In this document: one piece after another, positions 29,216-39,307 of the stretch
Position numbering within the stretch: position 1 is the first letter of the stretch
How the letters are laid out: each line of letters begins with the position of its first letter
Source of the DNA: SURF-28 sp034521465
Lineage (GTDB): Bacteria; Bacteroidota; Ignavibacteria; Ignavibacteriales; Melioribacteraceae
Direction: 5' to 3'
DNA length: 64,000 nt
Assembly (NCBI GenBank): GCA_034521465.1
Contig: JAXHMN010000012.1
Span: 1-64,000, forward strand
Translations under genes and position numbers: made by a program
The notes under the pieces: model-generated
What the model saw: the letters and a program-made list of their open reading frames with translations, nothing else
Database searches by the model: none
Told to the model about the DNA's origin: nothing

Positions 29216-30040
29216 TTACCAGGAGGTGGTTTTTATAATGTTCAAAAAGAAATCGTTATTAACCTGATCACCTTTTTGTTTATAAGCATTGGCAAGATTA
29301 TTCAAAACTCTTTTTATAATAACAGATGCAGGAGTGCCTGCGGTTACAATTTTCATCACCGCGGCATATGATTCTCTAACTAATTTTTTTAACTCAGTTT
29401 GATAGATCATTTTACCTTGATTGAAACAGTCAACTAAAATGATTTCTTCGTCGTGAGTAATTTTTGAAAGAAAATGACCGGGGAAGTTGCAACCTTCAAT
29501 AAATAATCCTGCACGATAGCCGACCAGCATATAAAGAATGCTCAGCGTAATCGGCAAACCCTGCTTTTGCTCTAGAGTATATTTAAGGTTACTGTTCCAC
29601 GGGTTATAATAATCGAGCTTACTGCCGGAAATATTTTTTTCCCTGAACAAATAATTAGCGAGATCAAATTCATCGCCGTAAGGAAATTTGTTCATAAAAT
29701 CTTCGGCTGTTTCGTCCAGTAAAACAGAAAGATTTCCGTGTTCCTTTAACCCTTCTTGGAAACCAACAATCAAGTTCATTGCTTCTTCTAGCGCTTCGTA
29801 GAAATCACTCTTTAGCTGCCATGAATACCAATTCTCGTACATCCACTGTCTTCTGTTTTCCTCAAGAACCGGCTCTATTAATCTTCTTTTATCTTCATTG
29901 ACAATATTTGAAAATTCTTGAAGGTCCTCTTCCAGTGTTAATCCGTAGTTAATTAGTTCTTTGATGATTTCGCTGCGTACTTCATCGCTCTCATCGTCAA
30001 CTAAGTCTAATAAATATTGTAATGTTTTTATATCGCTCAT
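29216..30040 (-). CDS. SirB1-like transglutaminase-fold protein
   Basis: 274 residues. The central part reads YNPWNSNLKYTLEQKQGLPITLSILYMLVGYRAGLFIEGCNFPGHFLSKI, the signature of SirB1 proteins with a transglutaminase-like fold; HFL is in the usual place. The N-terminal 90 residues are helical. The C-terminal part (NNLANAYKQKGD) resembles a TPR. Cytosolic; function unknown. First gene of the group that continues with the SDR and DMT genes. Confidence 0.85.
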   Translation of the reverse strand: MSDIKTLQYLLDLVDDESDEVRSEIIKELINYGLTLEEDLQEFSNIVNEDKRRLIEPVLEENRRQWMYENWYSWQLKSDFYEALEEAMNLIVGFQEGLKEHGNLSVLLDETAEDFMNKFPYGDEFDLANYLFREKNISGSKLDYYNPWNSNLKYTLEQKQGLPITLSILYMLVGYRAGLFIEGCNFPGHFLSKITHDEEIILVDCFNQGKMIYQTELKKLVRESYAAVMKIVTAGTPASVIIKRVLNNLANAYKQKGDQVNNDFFLNIIKTTSW

Positions 30041-30173
30041 ACGTATTTGATTTTCTCTTTAGCCGATAGATAATAATAATCCGTGAGAATTCACAATAAG
30101 TGATGTGAATTTACATTTGTATTCAACAAATGAATTTTTAGGAGGGATAAAAAAATACTACAGCACTTTAAAA

Positions 30174-30374
30174 TTACTTGGCTCTTCCGAGAACTCTCGA
30201 AGGAAAAAGAAATAACGCTTTTATAAAATTCAATAAACCGTCAACCGCAAAACCTAAAACTCTGAAAGGAATTGAAAGTAACCATAAAAACGGATAGATA
30301 ATTAGAGCCAATAATGCCAGTGGCCAGCATAAAACTAGAAGTAATATCCACATCAAAAATGTTAACATAACCAA
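30174..30374 (-). CDS. small hydrophobic protein, 66 residues
   Basis: Two hydrophobic stretches (about 4-33 and 35-62) with Pro and Leu-Trp pairs, ending in a basic tail (SRVLGRAK). No family recognised. The frame is in line with the genes downstream but separated from them by 130 bases, so it probably has its own promoter. Confidence 0.5.
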   Translation of the reverse strand: MVMLTFLMWILLLVLCWPLALLALIIYPFLWLLSIPFRVLGFAVDGLLNFIKALFLFPSRVLGRAK

Positions 30375-30981
30375 AACCTTTTATTCTTTGGACGTAATTT
30401 AGCAATAAAAAGTTCTCGTCTAACCAAAGAAGTCAAATCATTTTGAGAAAAACGAATCTCAAGAATAAATACAAATCAATTCTGTTGGATGGGAATCATA
30501 TTATAAAAGTGACGTGGATCAAAATTGTATCGATGAAAATGAGCATTTTTAAAAATTCGCTATGCTATCCTTTTAAAATTACGTATTTATACGTATTGAA
30601 AGATGTTCAATATATTATTATTATCAAATGACAATATAAAACTTAAATAGAAAAGATATTAGTATAATAATATATTTTTATAACAGGGTGCCAAACTAGA
30701 AGGGTTTAGTATTATGATATTCCAAAAAGAATATAATAACAAGCAGCAAATTAAAAGAGATCTGGTTATAAGTCTGGTTTTGTTTTTTCTAACATTAACA
30801 CTTGTAGTAATTCTTATCTAAAATTATATCAAAAGTTACCTGTCGTACTTTTATCTGCTCTAAATTAATTTTGTTTATAAGGAGATAACATACGCGGCAA
30901 AATCACACACCTTATCTTTTTAATTGCGATTCATTCAATTTAGTGTAAATTGATAAGTGAAATTTAGATAGGAAGGATCAG
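30375..30981. other. AT-rich intergenic stretch
   Basis: About 600 bases between a minus-strand small gene and the plus-strand kinase gene. It holds the small frame at 30714-30821 described separately, and a good ribosome site (AGGAAGGATC) just before 30982. A 62-codon frame at 30443 has no ribosome site and no recognisable content. Nothing else was identified. Confidence 0.5.
30714..30821 (+). CDS. possible small membrane protein (35 residues)
   Basis: The frame begins MIFQKEYNNKQQIKRDL, a polar, positively charged start, and ends in one hydrophobic helix (VISLVLFFLTLTLVVILI) directly before the stop. AGAAGGG lies about 10 bases before the ATG. The form is that of a single-span small membrane protein, but it is short and no homologue is known to me. 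Confidence 0.35.
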   Translation: MIFQKEYNNKQQIKRDLVISLVLFFLTLTLVVILI

Positions 30982-32703
30982 ATGTATCGAACTTCCCCCG
31001 CCATAAAATTAGCATTGATTTACTTTCTTGCCGGCAGTATCTGGATCTTACTCTCCGATCAGTTAGTAAATCTATTAATTCCACCCGAAGCTGATTTGCT
31101 ATTTAAAATTAACATTACAAAGGGGCTCGTCTTTGTATTGTTAACTACACTGGTAATTTACATTAGGCAGTCGCACATACCTAAAGAAAATTCAAGAAGA
31201 AACCTCAGAAAAAGAAAAGACGGCAGAAAAGCTTATCAAGAGCGAGAAGAAATATAAGTTGCTCTTTGAAGATAATCCCCGCCCAATGTGGGTTTATGAT
31301 TTAACGACTTTGAAATTTATTGATGTGAATAAAGAAGCGACTATCAAATATGGTTACACGCGTGATGAGTTTCTTTCAATGACCATTAAAGATATTAGAC
31401 CACAAGAAGAAATTAAAAAATTAGAAAATTATCTTGATCAAAGAAATAAAGATGTTACTCATTATGACTCGCAAATTTGGCTGCACAAGCTAAAAGACGG
31501 TGCCGAAATATTTGTTAAAATTTTATCTCACAAAATTGATCTTGAAGAAAGACCTTGCAGATTAGTTATTTCCGAAGATGTAAGCGAGTTAGTCAAAAAA
31601 GAAAAAGCTCTAAAAGAGAGTGAAGAAAGATATAAGCGAATTTTTGAAAATATACTGGATGTTTATTACGAAACAACGATTGAAGGAACGATTCTAGAAA
31701 TCAGCCCTTCTATTGAAATACTATCTTCCGGACAATATACGCGGGATGAATTGATCGGAAAATCGATCGTTGGACTTTATTATGACACAATGGAAAGAGA
31801 GAATTTATGTTAAAAAGTTATTAAAGAATACAAACAAGTTGATGACTACGATAGTAAAATTAGTTAATAAAGACGGTAGAATTATTTACTGCTCAATTAC
31901 GGCAAGACTTCATTGAAGAAAACGACAGCATTAAAATTGCCGGAACCATCCGCGATATTACGGTAAGAAAAGGGTATGAAGAAGACTTAGTCAAAGCAAA
32001 GGAAGAAGCAGAAAGAGCAGACAAATTGAAGTCCGAGTTCCTTGCGCAAATGTCTCATGAAATAAGAACTCCGTTAAATACACTGATTAATTCATCTCAG
32101 TTTGTAAGAGAAGAATTAACTGAGGAACGGTATGAAGATCAAGAAGAAATTTTTAAGATAATTCAATTGTCCGGTGGAAGAATAATTAGAACAGTTGAAT
32201 CTCTGCTCAGTATGTCGGAATTACAAACCGGAACTTATGAACCGACCGTTAACCAACTGAATCTTGTAGAGGATATATTAGAAGATCTGGTTAAAGAATA
32301 TAAGCTGCCTGCCGAAGAAAAAAATCTTGAACTTTCACTAAATGTAAAAACATCAGCTCCAACTGTTGATGTAGATAGTTACAGCGTTACAGAAATTTTT
32401 TCCCACTTGATCGATAATGCCATTAAGTATACAAATAAAGGACGAGTTGATGTTAATGTTTATGATGAAAATAACTCTATAAAAGTTGAAGTAAAAGATA
32501 CAGGCAAAGGAATAAGAGAAGAATTCTTACCACATTTGTTCGAATCCTTTAGGCAAGAGCAGCAGGGTTATACTCGAAAATATGAGGGCAACGGACTGGG
32601 ATTGGCGCTTGTGAATAAATTTTGTGAAATCAATAAACTAAAAATAGATGTTGAGTCAACCGTTGGAAAGGGTACGGTCTTTACTGTTACGTTCCCTGTT
32701 TGA
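30982..32703 (+). pseudogene. membrane PAS sensor histidine kinase, several frameshifts
   Basis: Sensor kinase with two N-terminal membrane helices (FLAGSIWILLSDQLVNLL and LVFVLLTTLVIYI), a short coiled coil, two PAS domains (KYKLLFEDNPRPMWVYDL and ERYKRIFENILDVYYE), a HisKA domain with phospho-acceptor in FLAQMSHEIRTPLN, and a HATPase_c domain with IDNAIKYTNKG (N box), VKDTGKGI (G1) and GNGLGLAL (G2). The frame breaks near 31180, 31805, 31850 and 31905. The total length is a multiple of three and each part is conserved, so it may be intact in the organism; no response regulator is adjacent. Confidence 0.75.
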
Positions 32704-32749
32704 TTTTAAGAAAAGGATCATTCCTGTTCAACATGTGGTAAAACAGGTC

Positions 32750-33889
32750 TTAATTTATAACTTCTTTTAACTTATCGAACAAATCATCTGCAATAAAACC
32801 TTTGTCGCCGGTAGTTTCATATCCATTGCCGAAAGCAATAAATGTTGTATTGTTATACTTAAAGAGTATTGTTGTGTAACCCGCCACCGCACCGTTGTGT
32901 CCGACTGAACCGAAAATATCTGCGATGGCTAGTCCGTAATTAACTCCTTCCGGAGCGCCGAATATAGGTGTATCTATCACCATTCGTTTGTTTTGGAGTT
33001 CGGCATTGAGCAAGTTTCCTTCAAAAATCTCATCGCTCCAAATCAGCAGGTCGTCAACCGTTGAAACTATCCCGCCCGCAGCCCAAATTGCATATGGACT
33101 TTGAACTGTGTAATCCTCATCCTCAGTAAAATTACCATCATAATTTACATCGAGATATCCATGAGCATAGCTGCCATGTATTTCATTTCCGGTTGGTAGA
33201 TACGTATCATTCATCCCAAGCGGAACAAAAATTTCTTCATTCAAAAATTGATCTAATGATTTACCTGAATATTTTTCAATGATCAATCCAAGAGTATAAT
33301 AATTTGAATTGCTGTAGTAACTTATTATTCCGGGTGTATCAACTAAATCCTCATCACAGTATAATGACAAAATTTCTTCATGTGTCCAACTGTAGGTAGG
33401 ATTGTAAAAATATGTATCACTAAACTCATCAGTTGCTGTATATTCGGGAATGGCTGAACTTTGGTTTAGCAACATCTCAAGTGTAATTTCATTTCCATGT
33501 TTTATTAGACCCGGCATCAATTTTTCTACTGTGTGGGAGAGTTGAAGTTTGTTTTGCTTTACAAGTATTAAAATTGAAGTGCCGATAAAGGTTTTTGTTA
33601 CACTTCCTATTCGGAAAGCGTGAGAAGCATGCATTTCAATTTTATTTTCTTCCGAGATATCCGCAAAACCATAAGCGCTTTTATGAATTGAACCGTCGTC
33701 GAATCTAATTAACGCAATAGAGCCGGGAACGTTGTGCTCTTTTGTCGTTTCTTCAATAATACTCTGAATAGTTGATTGGTATATTTCTGCTTTCTGTTCA
33801 ACCGGTGGATTGGTTGATGAATCGCAACTTATTAAAAAGATGATAAATGCAGTAATAATTACTCGCAGAGCGCAATTTTTATTTCCCAT
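32750..33889 (-). CDS. serine hydrolase of the beta-lactamase/DD-peptidase family, lipoprotein
   Basis: 379 residues. The N-terminal signal ends FLISC, a lipobox. The active-site motif SxxK is in RIGSVTKTFIG (about 97-100), the second motif YxN is YSNSNY, and the third is GHNGAVAGY, as in class C beta-lactamase-like esterases and DD-carboxypeptidases. Probably anchored in the outer membrane or periplasm; substrate open (peptidoglycan peptides, esters or D-amino-acid peptides). Confidence 0.88.
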   Translation of the reverse strand: MGNKNCALRVIITAFIIFLISCDSSTNPPVEQKAEIYQSTIQSIIEETTKEHNVPGSIALIRFDDGSIHKSAYGFADISEENKIEMHASHAFRIGSVTKTFIGTSILILVKQNKLQLSHTVEKLMPGLIKHGNEITLEMLLNQSSAIPEYTATDEFSDTYFYNPTYSWTHEEILSLYCDEDLVDTPGIISYYSNSNYYTLGLIIEKYSGKSLDQFLNEEIFVPLGMNDTYLPTGNEIHGSYAHGYLDVNYDGNFTEDEDYTVQSPYAIWAAGGIVSTVDDLLIWSDEIFEGNLLNAELQNKRMVIDTPIFGAPEGVNYGLAIADIFGSVGHNGAVAGYTTILFKYNNTTFIAFGNGYETTGDKGFIADDLFDKLKEVIN

Positions 33890-34082
33890 ACGATATTATC
33901 GTAATTTTGAATGAAAAGTTAAGAGTGCTATTCAAGTTGGTAATATATCACCGTAAAAGAAAAATGGAACTTTTAACCGCAAGATTCATTTAATAAAAAT
34001 ATATCTCATTAGAAAATCACCCTAAAATTTATTATTGAAAGGAGATTTTTTTATTTTATAGCGAAAAGTACAAGAGTAGATC

Positions 34083-34844
34083 ATGGAGTTTTTTTACATA
34101 CGGCAAAATTTGATTGAAAAATTTGAAAAGTTGTTTATTACGATAGTTGGCATGGGCGGCTTTAGAATTGAGAGATTAAAATTAAATGGAGAGACAAAAT
34201 TCCTCCCCCTTACATTATTTTGGGCATTTTGCATCATTCTCAGTTTCGTCGGAGCAATGTTAATAACAGAACTGTATCATCTTCAAGGAGCGCTTATTTA
34301 TTTTGGTGCATCTTGGGTCTTTTATTATATCGGAAATACAATTATTCTGACAACTAATTTCCGCTTTAAAGTGATAGATAATTTTGGAGAAGAAACAGCT
34401 TACCGTTTATATGAAGTTATTATTGGTTTAATGTTTGCGCATCAAGCACTGGCGTTCGGGGCAATTGTCGAGGAAAATTGGTTTGCTTGGCCATCATTTG
34501 CCGAGCTTGGTGTTATTGATGAAGTTGGACTTTTGTTTATTGTAATTGGGTTTGTCGTTAAAACTTGGGCAACTATGATTGTTGGGTTAGATACTTACTA
34601 CTACAAAGATATGTTTTTAAGTAAGGTTACCGGATCATTTGCTGTAGTGGGTCCTTATAAACTTTTCAACAACCCGATGTACGGAATTGGTAATTTACAA
34701 TTATATGGCTTTGCGCTATTTTATTTTTCGATTTCCGGTTTAGTAATCGCTTTACTGCTTCATATAAGTATTTATGCGTTTTATTATTTTGCGGAAAAAC
34801 CTGCCGTAGTTAAACTTTATGGGAAAACCGGCTACAATGATTAA
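34083..34844 (+). CDS. integral membrane protein, PEMT/ICMT-like methyltransferase fold
   Basis: 253 residues with about six hydrophobic helices. The C-terminal part GPYKLFNNPMYGIGNLQLYGFALFYF followed by FYYFAEKPAVVKLYG has the layout of phosphatidylethanolamine/isoprenylcysteine methyltransferases (RHPxY-like SAM site and the closing Glu-Lys-Pro). A lipid methyltransferase is plausible, using SAM from metK, but the SAM motif is not an exact match. Confidence 0.6.
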   Translation: MEFFYIRQNLIEKFEKLFITIVGMGGFRIERLKLNGETKFLPLTLFWAFCIILSFVGAMLITELYHLQGALIYFGASWVFYYIGNTIILTTNFRFKVIDNFGEETAYRLYEVIIGLMFAHQALAFGAIVEENWFAWPSFAELGVIDEVGLLFIVIGFVVKTWATMIVGLDTYYYKDMFLSKVTGSFAVVGPYKLFNNPMYGIGNLQLYGFALFYFSISGLVIALLLHISIYAFYYFAEKPAVVKLYGKTGYND

Positions 34845-35016
34845 TATCCCATTAGATTACTTAAATACTTCATCATCAAATTATACACACAAACTCTTTA
34901 CATGAAATTCGTCTGAAAGAGTGATCCTTAATTCTATTGTCCAAAGGGCTATAATTTTATTAAATTGGATAAAGAAATACTAATATACTTAGAACACCAA
35001 CTTGGGAGGCACTCTT

Positions 35017-35334
35017 ATGGATATAACTACCGATAAAAAAGAAAATTATAATCTACTCAAAGTGAGTGGAAGACTCGATTCAACAACTGCTCTTGAATTT
35101 GAAAATAATTTATTGAGTTTTATTGAATCGGGAAAAGAAAATATAGTCGACTTCAGTGATCTGAAATATATAAGCAGTTCCGGATTGCGTGTTTTGTTAG
35201 TTGCGGCAAAAAAATTAAGTACCGCAAATGAGAAACTTACAATTGTTTCAATGCAGGATCATATAAAAGAAGTGTTTGATATCTCCGGCTTCACCGATAT
35301 ATTTAATATACTGCCGGAAAACCCACATGAATAA
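35017..35334 (+). CDS. STAS-domain anti-sigma factor antagonist
   Basis: 105 residues, a single STAS domain with KYISSSGLRVLLVAAKKLS, where the second or third Ser is the usual phosphorylation site. Start at the ATG 35017 with GGGAGG upstream. It overlaps the next gene, a PP2C phosphatase, by eight bases, so the two are translationally coupled: the phosphatase would dephosphorylate this protein and set it free to bind an RsbW-type kinase. Confidence 0.92.
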   Translation: MDITTDKKENYNLLKVSGRLDSTTALEFENNLLSFIESGKENIVDFSDLKYISSSGLRVLLVAAKKLSTANEKLTIVSMQDHIKEVFDISGFTDIFNILPENPHE

Positions 35335-36886
35335 AAAAGTTGAATATATTCTTCAAAATAAAACTGAATTTAATAGTCCTGTCACAATATTAAAATATTT
35401 TGTAAGTGTTGTTGCAGAAGAAATAAGCAGCAATGATTTTGCATTTATCATTAACTCAGATATTATATCAAATTCGGATAAGTTAAAAGATGATCTGAAG
35501 AAACTGCAAGCGTCTTCAAATAAAGTAAATTCTCTCGCAGATTATAAAGAAATAAAACTCGATTTATTTGATTCTGTATTTGTTGTTAATTCGGAAGTGT
35601 TTTCCCAAAATGGAAAAACCATCAGCTTGTTGATCACAATTCTGTATTTGTTGAACGAAAATATTATAACGGAAAATCGGAACAAAGAATCGAAAGAATT
35701 GCTCGATTCAAAAATTGAACAGCTCAGCCAGTTATATGATTTAAGCAAAGAGTTTAGCGGAATACTTGAACTCGATTATGTGAGCAAATTAATTATCTTT
35801 TCTATAGTTGGTCAATTTCTAGTAAGTAATTTTGCGATAATATATTTTGACGATGAGTTGAATGTACTTGAATCTCGAGCTGAGGCGAATGAAATAAAAA
35901 AGTTAATTCAAGAAATCGACTACAAAAATCTTTCCGATCCAACGTTTACAAAAGAGAGCTTTTCAAATCTTCATAAAGCCGGTTTCGAATTGATTTTGCC
36001 TATGCAAATCAAAAACGAAACGAAGGGTTTAATTTTACTTGGTGAAAAAAAGAACAAAGAACCTTATACAAAACATGATATCGAATATATTAACTCTGTT
36101 GGCAGCTTGGCAATAATATCAATTGAAAACGCTATACTGTTTAAAGAAACTTTGGAAAAACAAGCAATTGAAAGAGATTTAGAAACAGCGAGAATAATTC
36201 AAAAAAATCTCTTACCGCATCATATTGTTCAACCGGATGGATTTGAAATTGCCGCATACAGCGAATCGGCAAAGCAGGTTGGCGGTGATTACTTCGATTT
36301 AATATCAACCTCTGAAAAGAATACAATATTTGCAATGGGTGATGTAAGCGGGAAAGGAATAACCGCATCGCTTCTTGTTGCAAATTCACAAGCATATTTA
36401 AAATCAATCAGTAAACAAAATCTTCCAATTGCAGAAGCCACCGCCTTATTAAATGATCTCGTAGAAGAAAGTACTGTTTCGGGAACTTACATAACTTTTT
36501 TCTGGGGAATCTTAAACTCTAAAAAAGAATTGACTTATGTGAATGCCGGCCATAATCCACCGCTGCTTGTTAGAAACGGTGAACTCAAAAAACTTGAAAA
36601 AGGCGGCTTGATTTTAGGAATGATGAAAACCATGATGCCTTATGAATCGGAAATAATTAAACTCGAAAGCGGAGATTTTATAATCGTGTTCACCGATGGC
36701 GTAACTGAAGCTATGAATTCTTCCGAAGAAGAATACAGCGATGAAAAACTTGAAGAACTTTGTAGATCGTTAAACACACAAAGTGCCGAAGAAGCAAAAG
36801 AACTTATTTTAAACGATGTGAAAAAATTTACTGCCGGATTCGAGCAATCGGATGATCTTACTTTAATGGTGATTAAAGCAGTTTAA
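35327..36886 (+). CDS. RsbU-type PP2C serine phosphatase with GAF-like sensor region
   Basis: 519 residues. The N-terminal part (1-130) is of unknown fold; about 135-290 looks like a GAF domain (YDLSKEFSGILELDYVSKLIIFSIVG); a coiled coil follows (ERDLETARIIQKNLLPHH); then SpoIIE/PP2C with GGDYFDLI, MGDVSGKGITASLL, YVNAGHNPPLL, FTDGVTEAMN and EQSDDLTLMVIK, which hold the metal-binding Asp residues. Works with the overlapping STAS gene in partner switching. No RsbW gene is next to it; the one at 54996 could serve both. Confidence 0.92.
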   Translation: MNKKVEYILQNKTEFNSPVTILKYFVSVVAEEISSNDFAFIINSDIISNSDKLKDDLKKLQASSNKVNSLADYKEIKLDLFDSVFVVNSEVFSQNGKTISLLITILYLLNENIITENRNKESKELLDSKIEQLSQLYDLSKEFSGILELDYVSKLIIFSIVGQFLVSNFAIIYFDDELNVLESRAEANEIKKLIQEIDYKNLSDPTFTKESFSNLHKAGFELILPMQIKNETKGLILLGEKKNKEPYTKHDIEYINSVGSLAIISIENAILFKETLEKQAIERDLETARIIQKNLLPHHIVQPDGFEIAAYSESAKQVGGDYFDLISTSEKNTIFAMGDVSGKGITASLLVANSQAYLKSISKQNLPIAEATALLNDLVEESTVSGTYITFFWGILNSKKELTYVNAGHNPPLLVRNGELKKLEKGGLILGMMKTMMPYESEIIKLESGDFIIVFTDGVTEAMNSSEEEYSDEKLEELCRSLNTQSAEEAKELILNDVKKFTAGFEQSDDLTLMVIKAV

Positions 36887-37046
36887 TCGTTTTCCATTAA
36901 TATCTGGTAAAGCACTAAACATCGGGTGCTTAATTAACGATAGTAGATAGTAAATAATAGCAATTCAGCATTAAAAAAGATTGATGGGCGAAAGGGGTGT
37001 ATTTAGTAAATGGATTGGGGAATCCGTAAAATTATAGGTGAGAATT

Positions 37047-38357
37047 ATGCACATAAGAAATTTCATGATTATTTCTCTTGTTTTTATTTTGACAGCAGCA
37101 ACAACAAGTATCGCTCAACAATCCGCTCGCATTTCGGTTAATTGCAATCTTAAACCTTCTTCGGAAACGCATACATATTTTATCCCTCCGCCGAACCAGT
37201 ATTTAAATGGTGAAAAAACTTCTGAGTTTGATTTAACATTTGTCAATGCAACTCCGAAACAAGAAGCAGCAGTTCGTTATGCCGCTGATATTTGGAGTTC
37301 AATTGTTGTATCCGAAGTTCCGATAAAAGTTTTAGTTACATTTTATCCAATGCAAAGTTTATTGGGCCAATGTATTTCTAACATGACAAAAAATTTTCCC
37401 GGGTCACCACAACAAGATACTTGGTTTGTATCATCTCTTGCCGATGCAATGACCGGAGTAGATCAACAACCGGGTGAATATGATATGGACATTTTTATAA
37501 CCACTTCAGTCAATTGGTATGAAGAAATTGACGGTAATTGTCCGTCAAACAAATATGACTTAGCGAGCACAGTACTTCATGAAATGGGACATGGACTTGG
37601 CTATTTTGGGCTTGGATTTGTTCAAAACGGAGTCGGTTCTTATGGACATGTTCCGGAGTCTGTACTAATTCGTCCAATCGTTTTTGATTTTCCTGATCTA
37701 GAAGGACTCACAACAAATTATGATAGACATGTTGTAAACAGTGCTTACGAAAACTCTACAGATACATCACTTTTCCCAAATCCGTCTGAAGAGCTTGGCG
37801 ATCTTTTTGTTAGCCAAGATTTATATTTTGACGGCGAATCAGCAGTAGCCGCAAATGATAATGAACTTGTTAAATTGTTCGCACCAAGGACATTCTATTT
37901 TGGCAGCAGTTTATTGCATCTTGATGAATCCACATTTCCGCCCGGTAATATAAATACATTGATGACTCCCTATTCTGGTTTTGGTGAAGCAGATCATCAT
38001 CCCGGTCCAATAACAATTGGCATTTTTCAAGATCTTGGCTGGGAAATAAATGATTCGGTAACAGTAGATGTGAAAGACGAAGAGACTCTTGTAAATGAAT
38101 TTGAACTATTCCAAAATTATCCAAATCCATTTAACCCAACTACAAGTATAGAATATCAAGTAGCAAGACACGAGATGGTAACACTTAGGGTTTATAACTC
38201 GTTAGGACAACTGGTTGAAACATTAGTCAATGACAATAAAGCACCAGGCGTATATAATGTGAATTTTGATGGGAGTAATCTTTCAAGCGGAGTTTATTTT
38301 TATAAGCTGAGTGCCGGTTCTTTTATTCAGCATCGTAAAATGTTAATGATCAAATAA
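37047..38357 (+). CDS. secreted zinc metalloprotease-like protein with type IX sorting domain
   Basis: 436 residues. A signal peptide (1-24) leads into a domain with HEMGHGLGYFG at about 178, a zinc-protease motif of the HExxHxxG type; the residue at the third metzincin ligand position is Gly, so the third ligand must come from elsewhere or is absent. The C-terminal 80 residues are a type IX secretion sorting domain: FELFQNYPNPFNPTTSIEY to SSGVYFYKLSAGSF and a final HRKMLMIK. The protein should therefore cross the outer membrane. An AGGTGA ribosome site precedes the ATG. Confidence 0.85.
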   Translation: MHIRNFMIISLVFILTAATTSIAQQSARISVNCNLKPSSETHTYFIPPPNQYLNGEKTSEFDLTFVNATPKQEAAVRYAADIWSSIVVSEVPIKVLVTFYPMQSLLGQCISNMTKNFPGSPQQDTWFVSSLADAMTGVDQQPGEYDMDIFITTSVNWYEEIDGNCPSNKYDLASTVLHEMGHGLGYFGLGFVQNGVGSYGHVPESVLIRPIVFDFPDLEGLTTNYDRHVVNSAYENSTDTSLFPNPSEELGDLFVSQDLYFDGESAVAANDNELVKLFAPRTFYFGSSLLHLDESTFPPGNINTLMTPYSGFGEADHHPGPITIGIFQDLGWEINDSVTVDVKDEETLVNEFELFQNYPNPFNPTTSIEYQVARHEMVTLRVYNSLGQLVETLVNDNKAPGVYNVNFDGSNLSSGVYFYKLSAGSFIQHRKMLMIK

Positions 38358-38385
38358 GTAATGAAAAATATATAACGGAGAATAC

Positions 38386-39225
38386 ATGAAAAATTTATTT
38401 AAGAAGATTGTGATAATGATATTTACTGTAAGTCTATTGGCAGTGCTTAATAGTTGTGGTGAACGTCAGAAAATTTCCAAGCTCTCTGAATTAAGCGGTA
38501 AAGAATTTGCAGTTCCCACCGGCACAGTAGCGGATGACTTAGTCCGCTCAAAATTTCCTAATGCACAATTCAAATATTTCAATAGCGTTTTAGATGCTTG
38601 CATGGCAGTGCAAGGCAGCAAAGCTGACGCTGCAGCTTACGATGAACCGATTCTAAAAAATATTGCAGCTAAAAATCCCGGCTTAAGAGTACTGCCTGAA
38701 ATGATTACAACCGATAATTACGGATTTGCTGTCCGACTTGAAGATAAAGAATTGAAAAATGTTATCGATAATGTAGTTAGAGAGTTGAAATCATCCGGCA
38801 AATACGATGAAATGATGAACCGCTGGCTGCCCGAACAAGGTGAACCTGCGCCAATGCCGGAAATTGAAACGGGTGAAGACGGAGTTTTAAAATTCGGAAC
38901 AGCGGCAATCACTGAACCGTTCAGCTTTGTTGACGGATCTCGCGATGTTGTCGGATTGGATATTGAGATTGCATTACTTGTCGCAAAACAACTCAATAAA
39001 AAATTAGAAATTGTTAATATGGATTTCGGTGCGATGATACCGGCGCTAGCTGCGGAAAAGGTTGATATGATAGGGGCGTGTATAACAATTACAAAAGAAC
39101 GAGCAGAAAAAGTGCTCTTCTCGGAGCCATATTATGTTGGCGGTATAGCAGCACGTTGTCAAAGGAATAAACTGTTAAAAAATAGAACACAGATGACGCT
39201 GAAAAAGCAGATTTTCACTGATTAA
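38386..39225 (+). CDS. SBP_bac_3-type polar amino-acid binding lipoprotein, circularly permuted, 3' end inside a repeat
   Basis: Lipoprotein signal (LAVLNSC). The body starts with the second half of the canonical fold (LSELSGKEFAVPTGTVADDL to GFAVRLEDKELKNVIDNVVRELKSSGKYDEMMNRWLP, about 30-150) and then has the first half (LKFGTAAITEPFSFVDGSRDVVGLDIEIALLVAKQL to KVLFSEPYYVGGIAA, about 165-260), reverse to the usual order. The last 20 codons and the stop lie in the repeat at 39184-39264, so the original C-terminus was replaced or frameshifted. First gene of the ABC-transporter group. Confidence 0.8.
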   Translation: MKNLFKKIVIMIFTVSLLAVLNSCGERQKISKLSELSGKEFAVPTGTVADDLVRSKFPNAQFKYFNSVLDACMAVQGSKADAAAYDEPILKNIAAKNPGLRVLPEMITTDNYGFAVRLEDKELKNVIDNVVRELKSSGKYDEMMNRWLPEQGEPAPMPEIETGEDGVLKFGTAAITEPFSFVDGSRDVVGLDIEIALLVAKQLNKKLEIVNMDFGAMIPALAAEKVDMIGACITITKERAEKVLFSEPYYVGGIAARCQRNKLLKNRTQMTLKKQIFTD

Positions 39226-39264
39226 ACTGCGCTAATCAGTTTCTTCTGTGTCATCTGCGTTCCA
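39184..39264. repeat. interspersed repeat, copy C
   Basis: Ends AGAACACAGATGACGC and TGTCATCTGCGTTCC are imperfect inverted copies. The stretch 39234-39264 matches the inside of the MITE-like element at 27087-27118 (AATCAGTTT.. TCTGCGT.CCA). It carries the stop codon of the binding-protein gene that runs into it. Confidence 0.6.
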
Positions 39265-39307
39265 TTAAAATCTAAACAAACTACAATAAGGTACGAGCAG
39301 AAACAGA

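Noticed and set aside
30443..30631. 62-codon frame
   Set aside because: No ribosome site, no recognisable domain, very AT-rich composition; likely chance.
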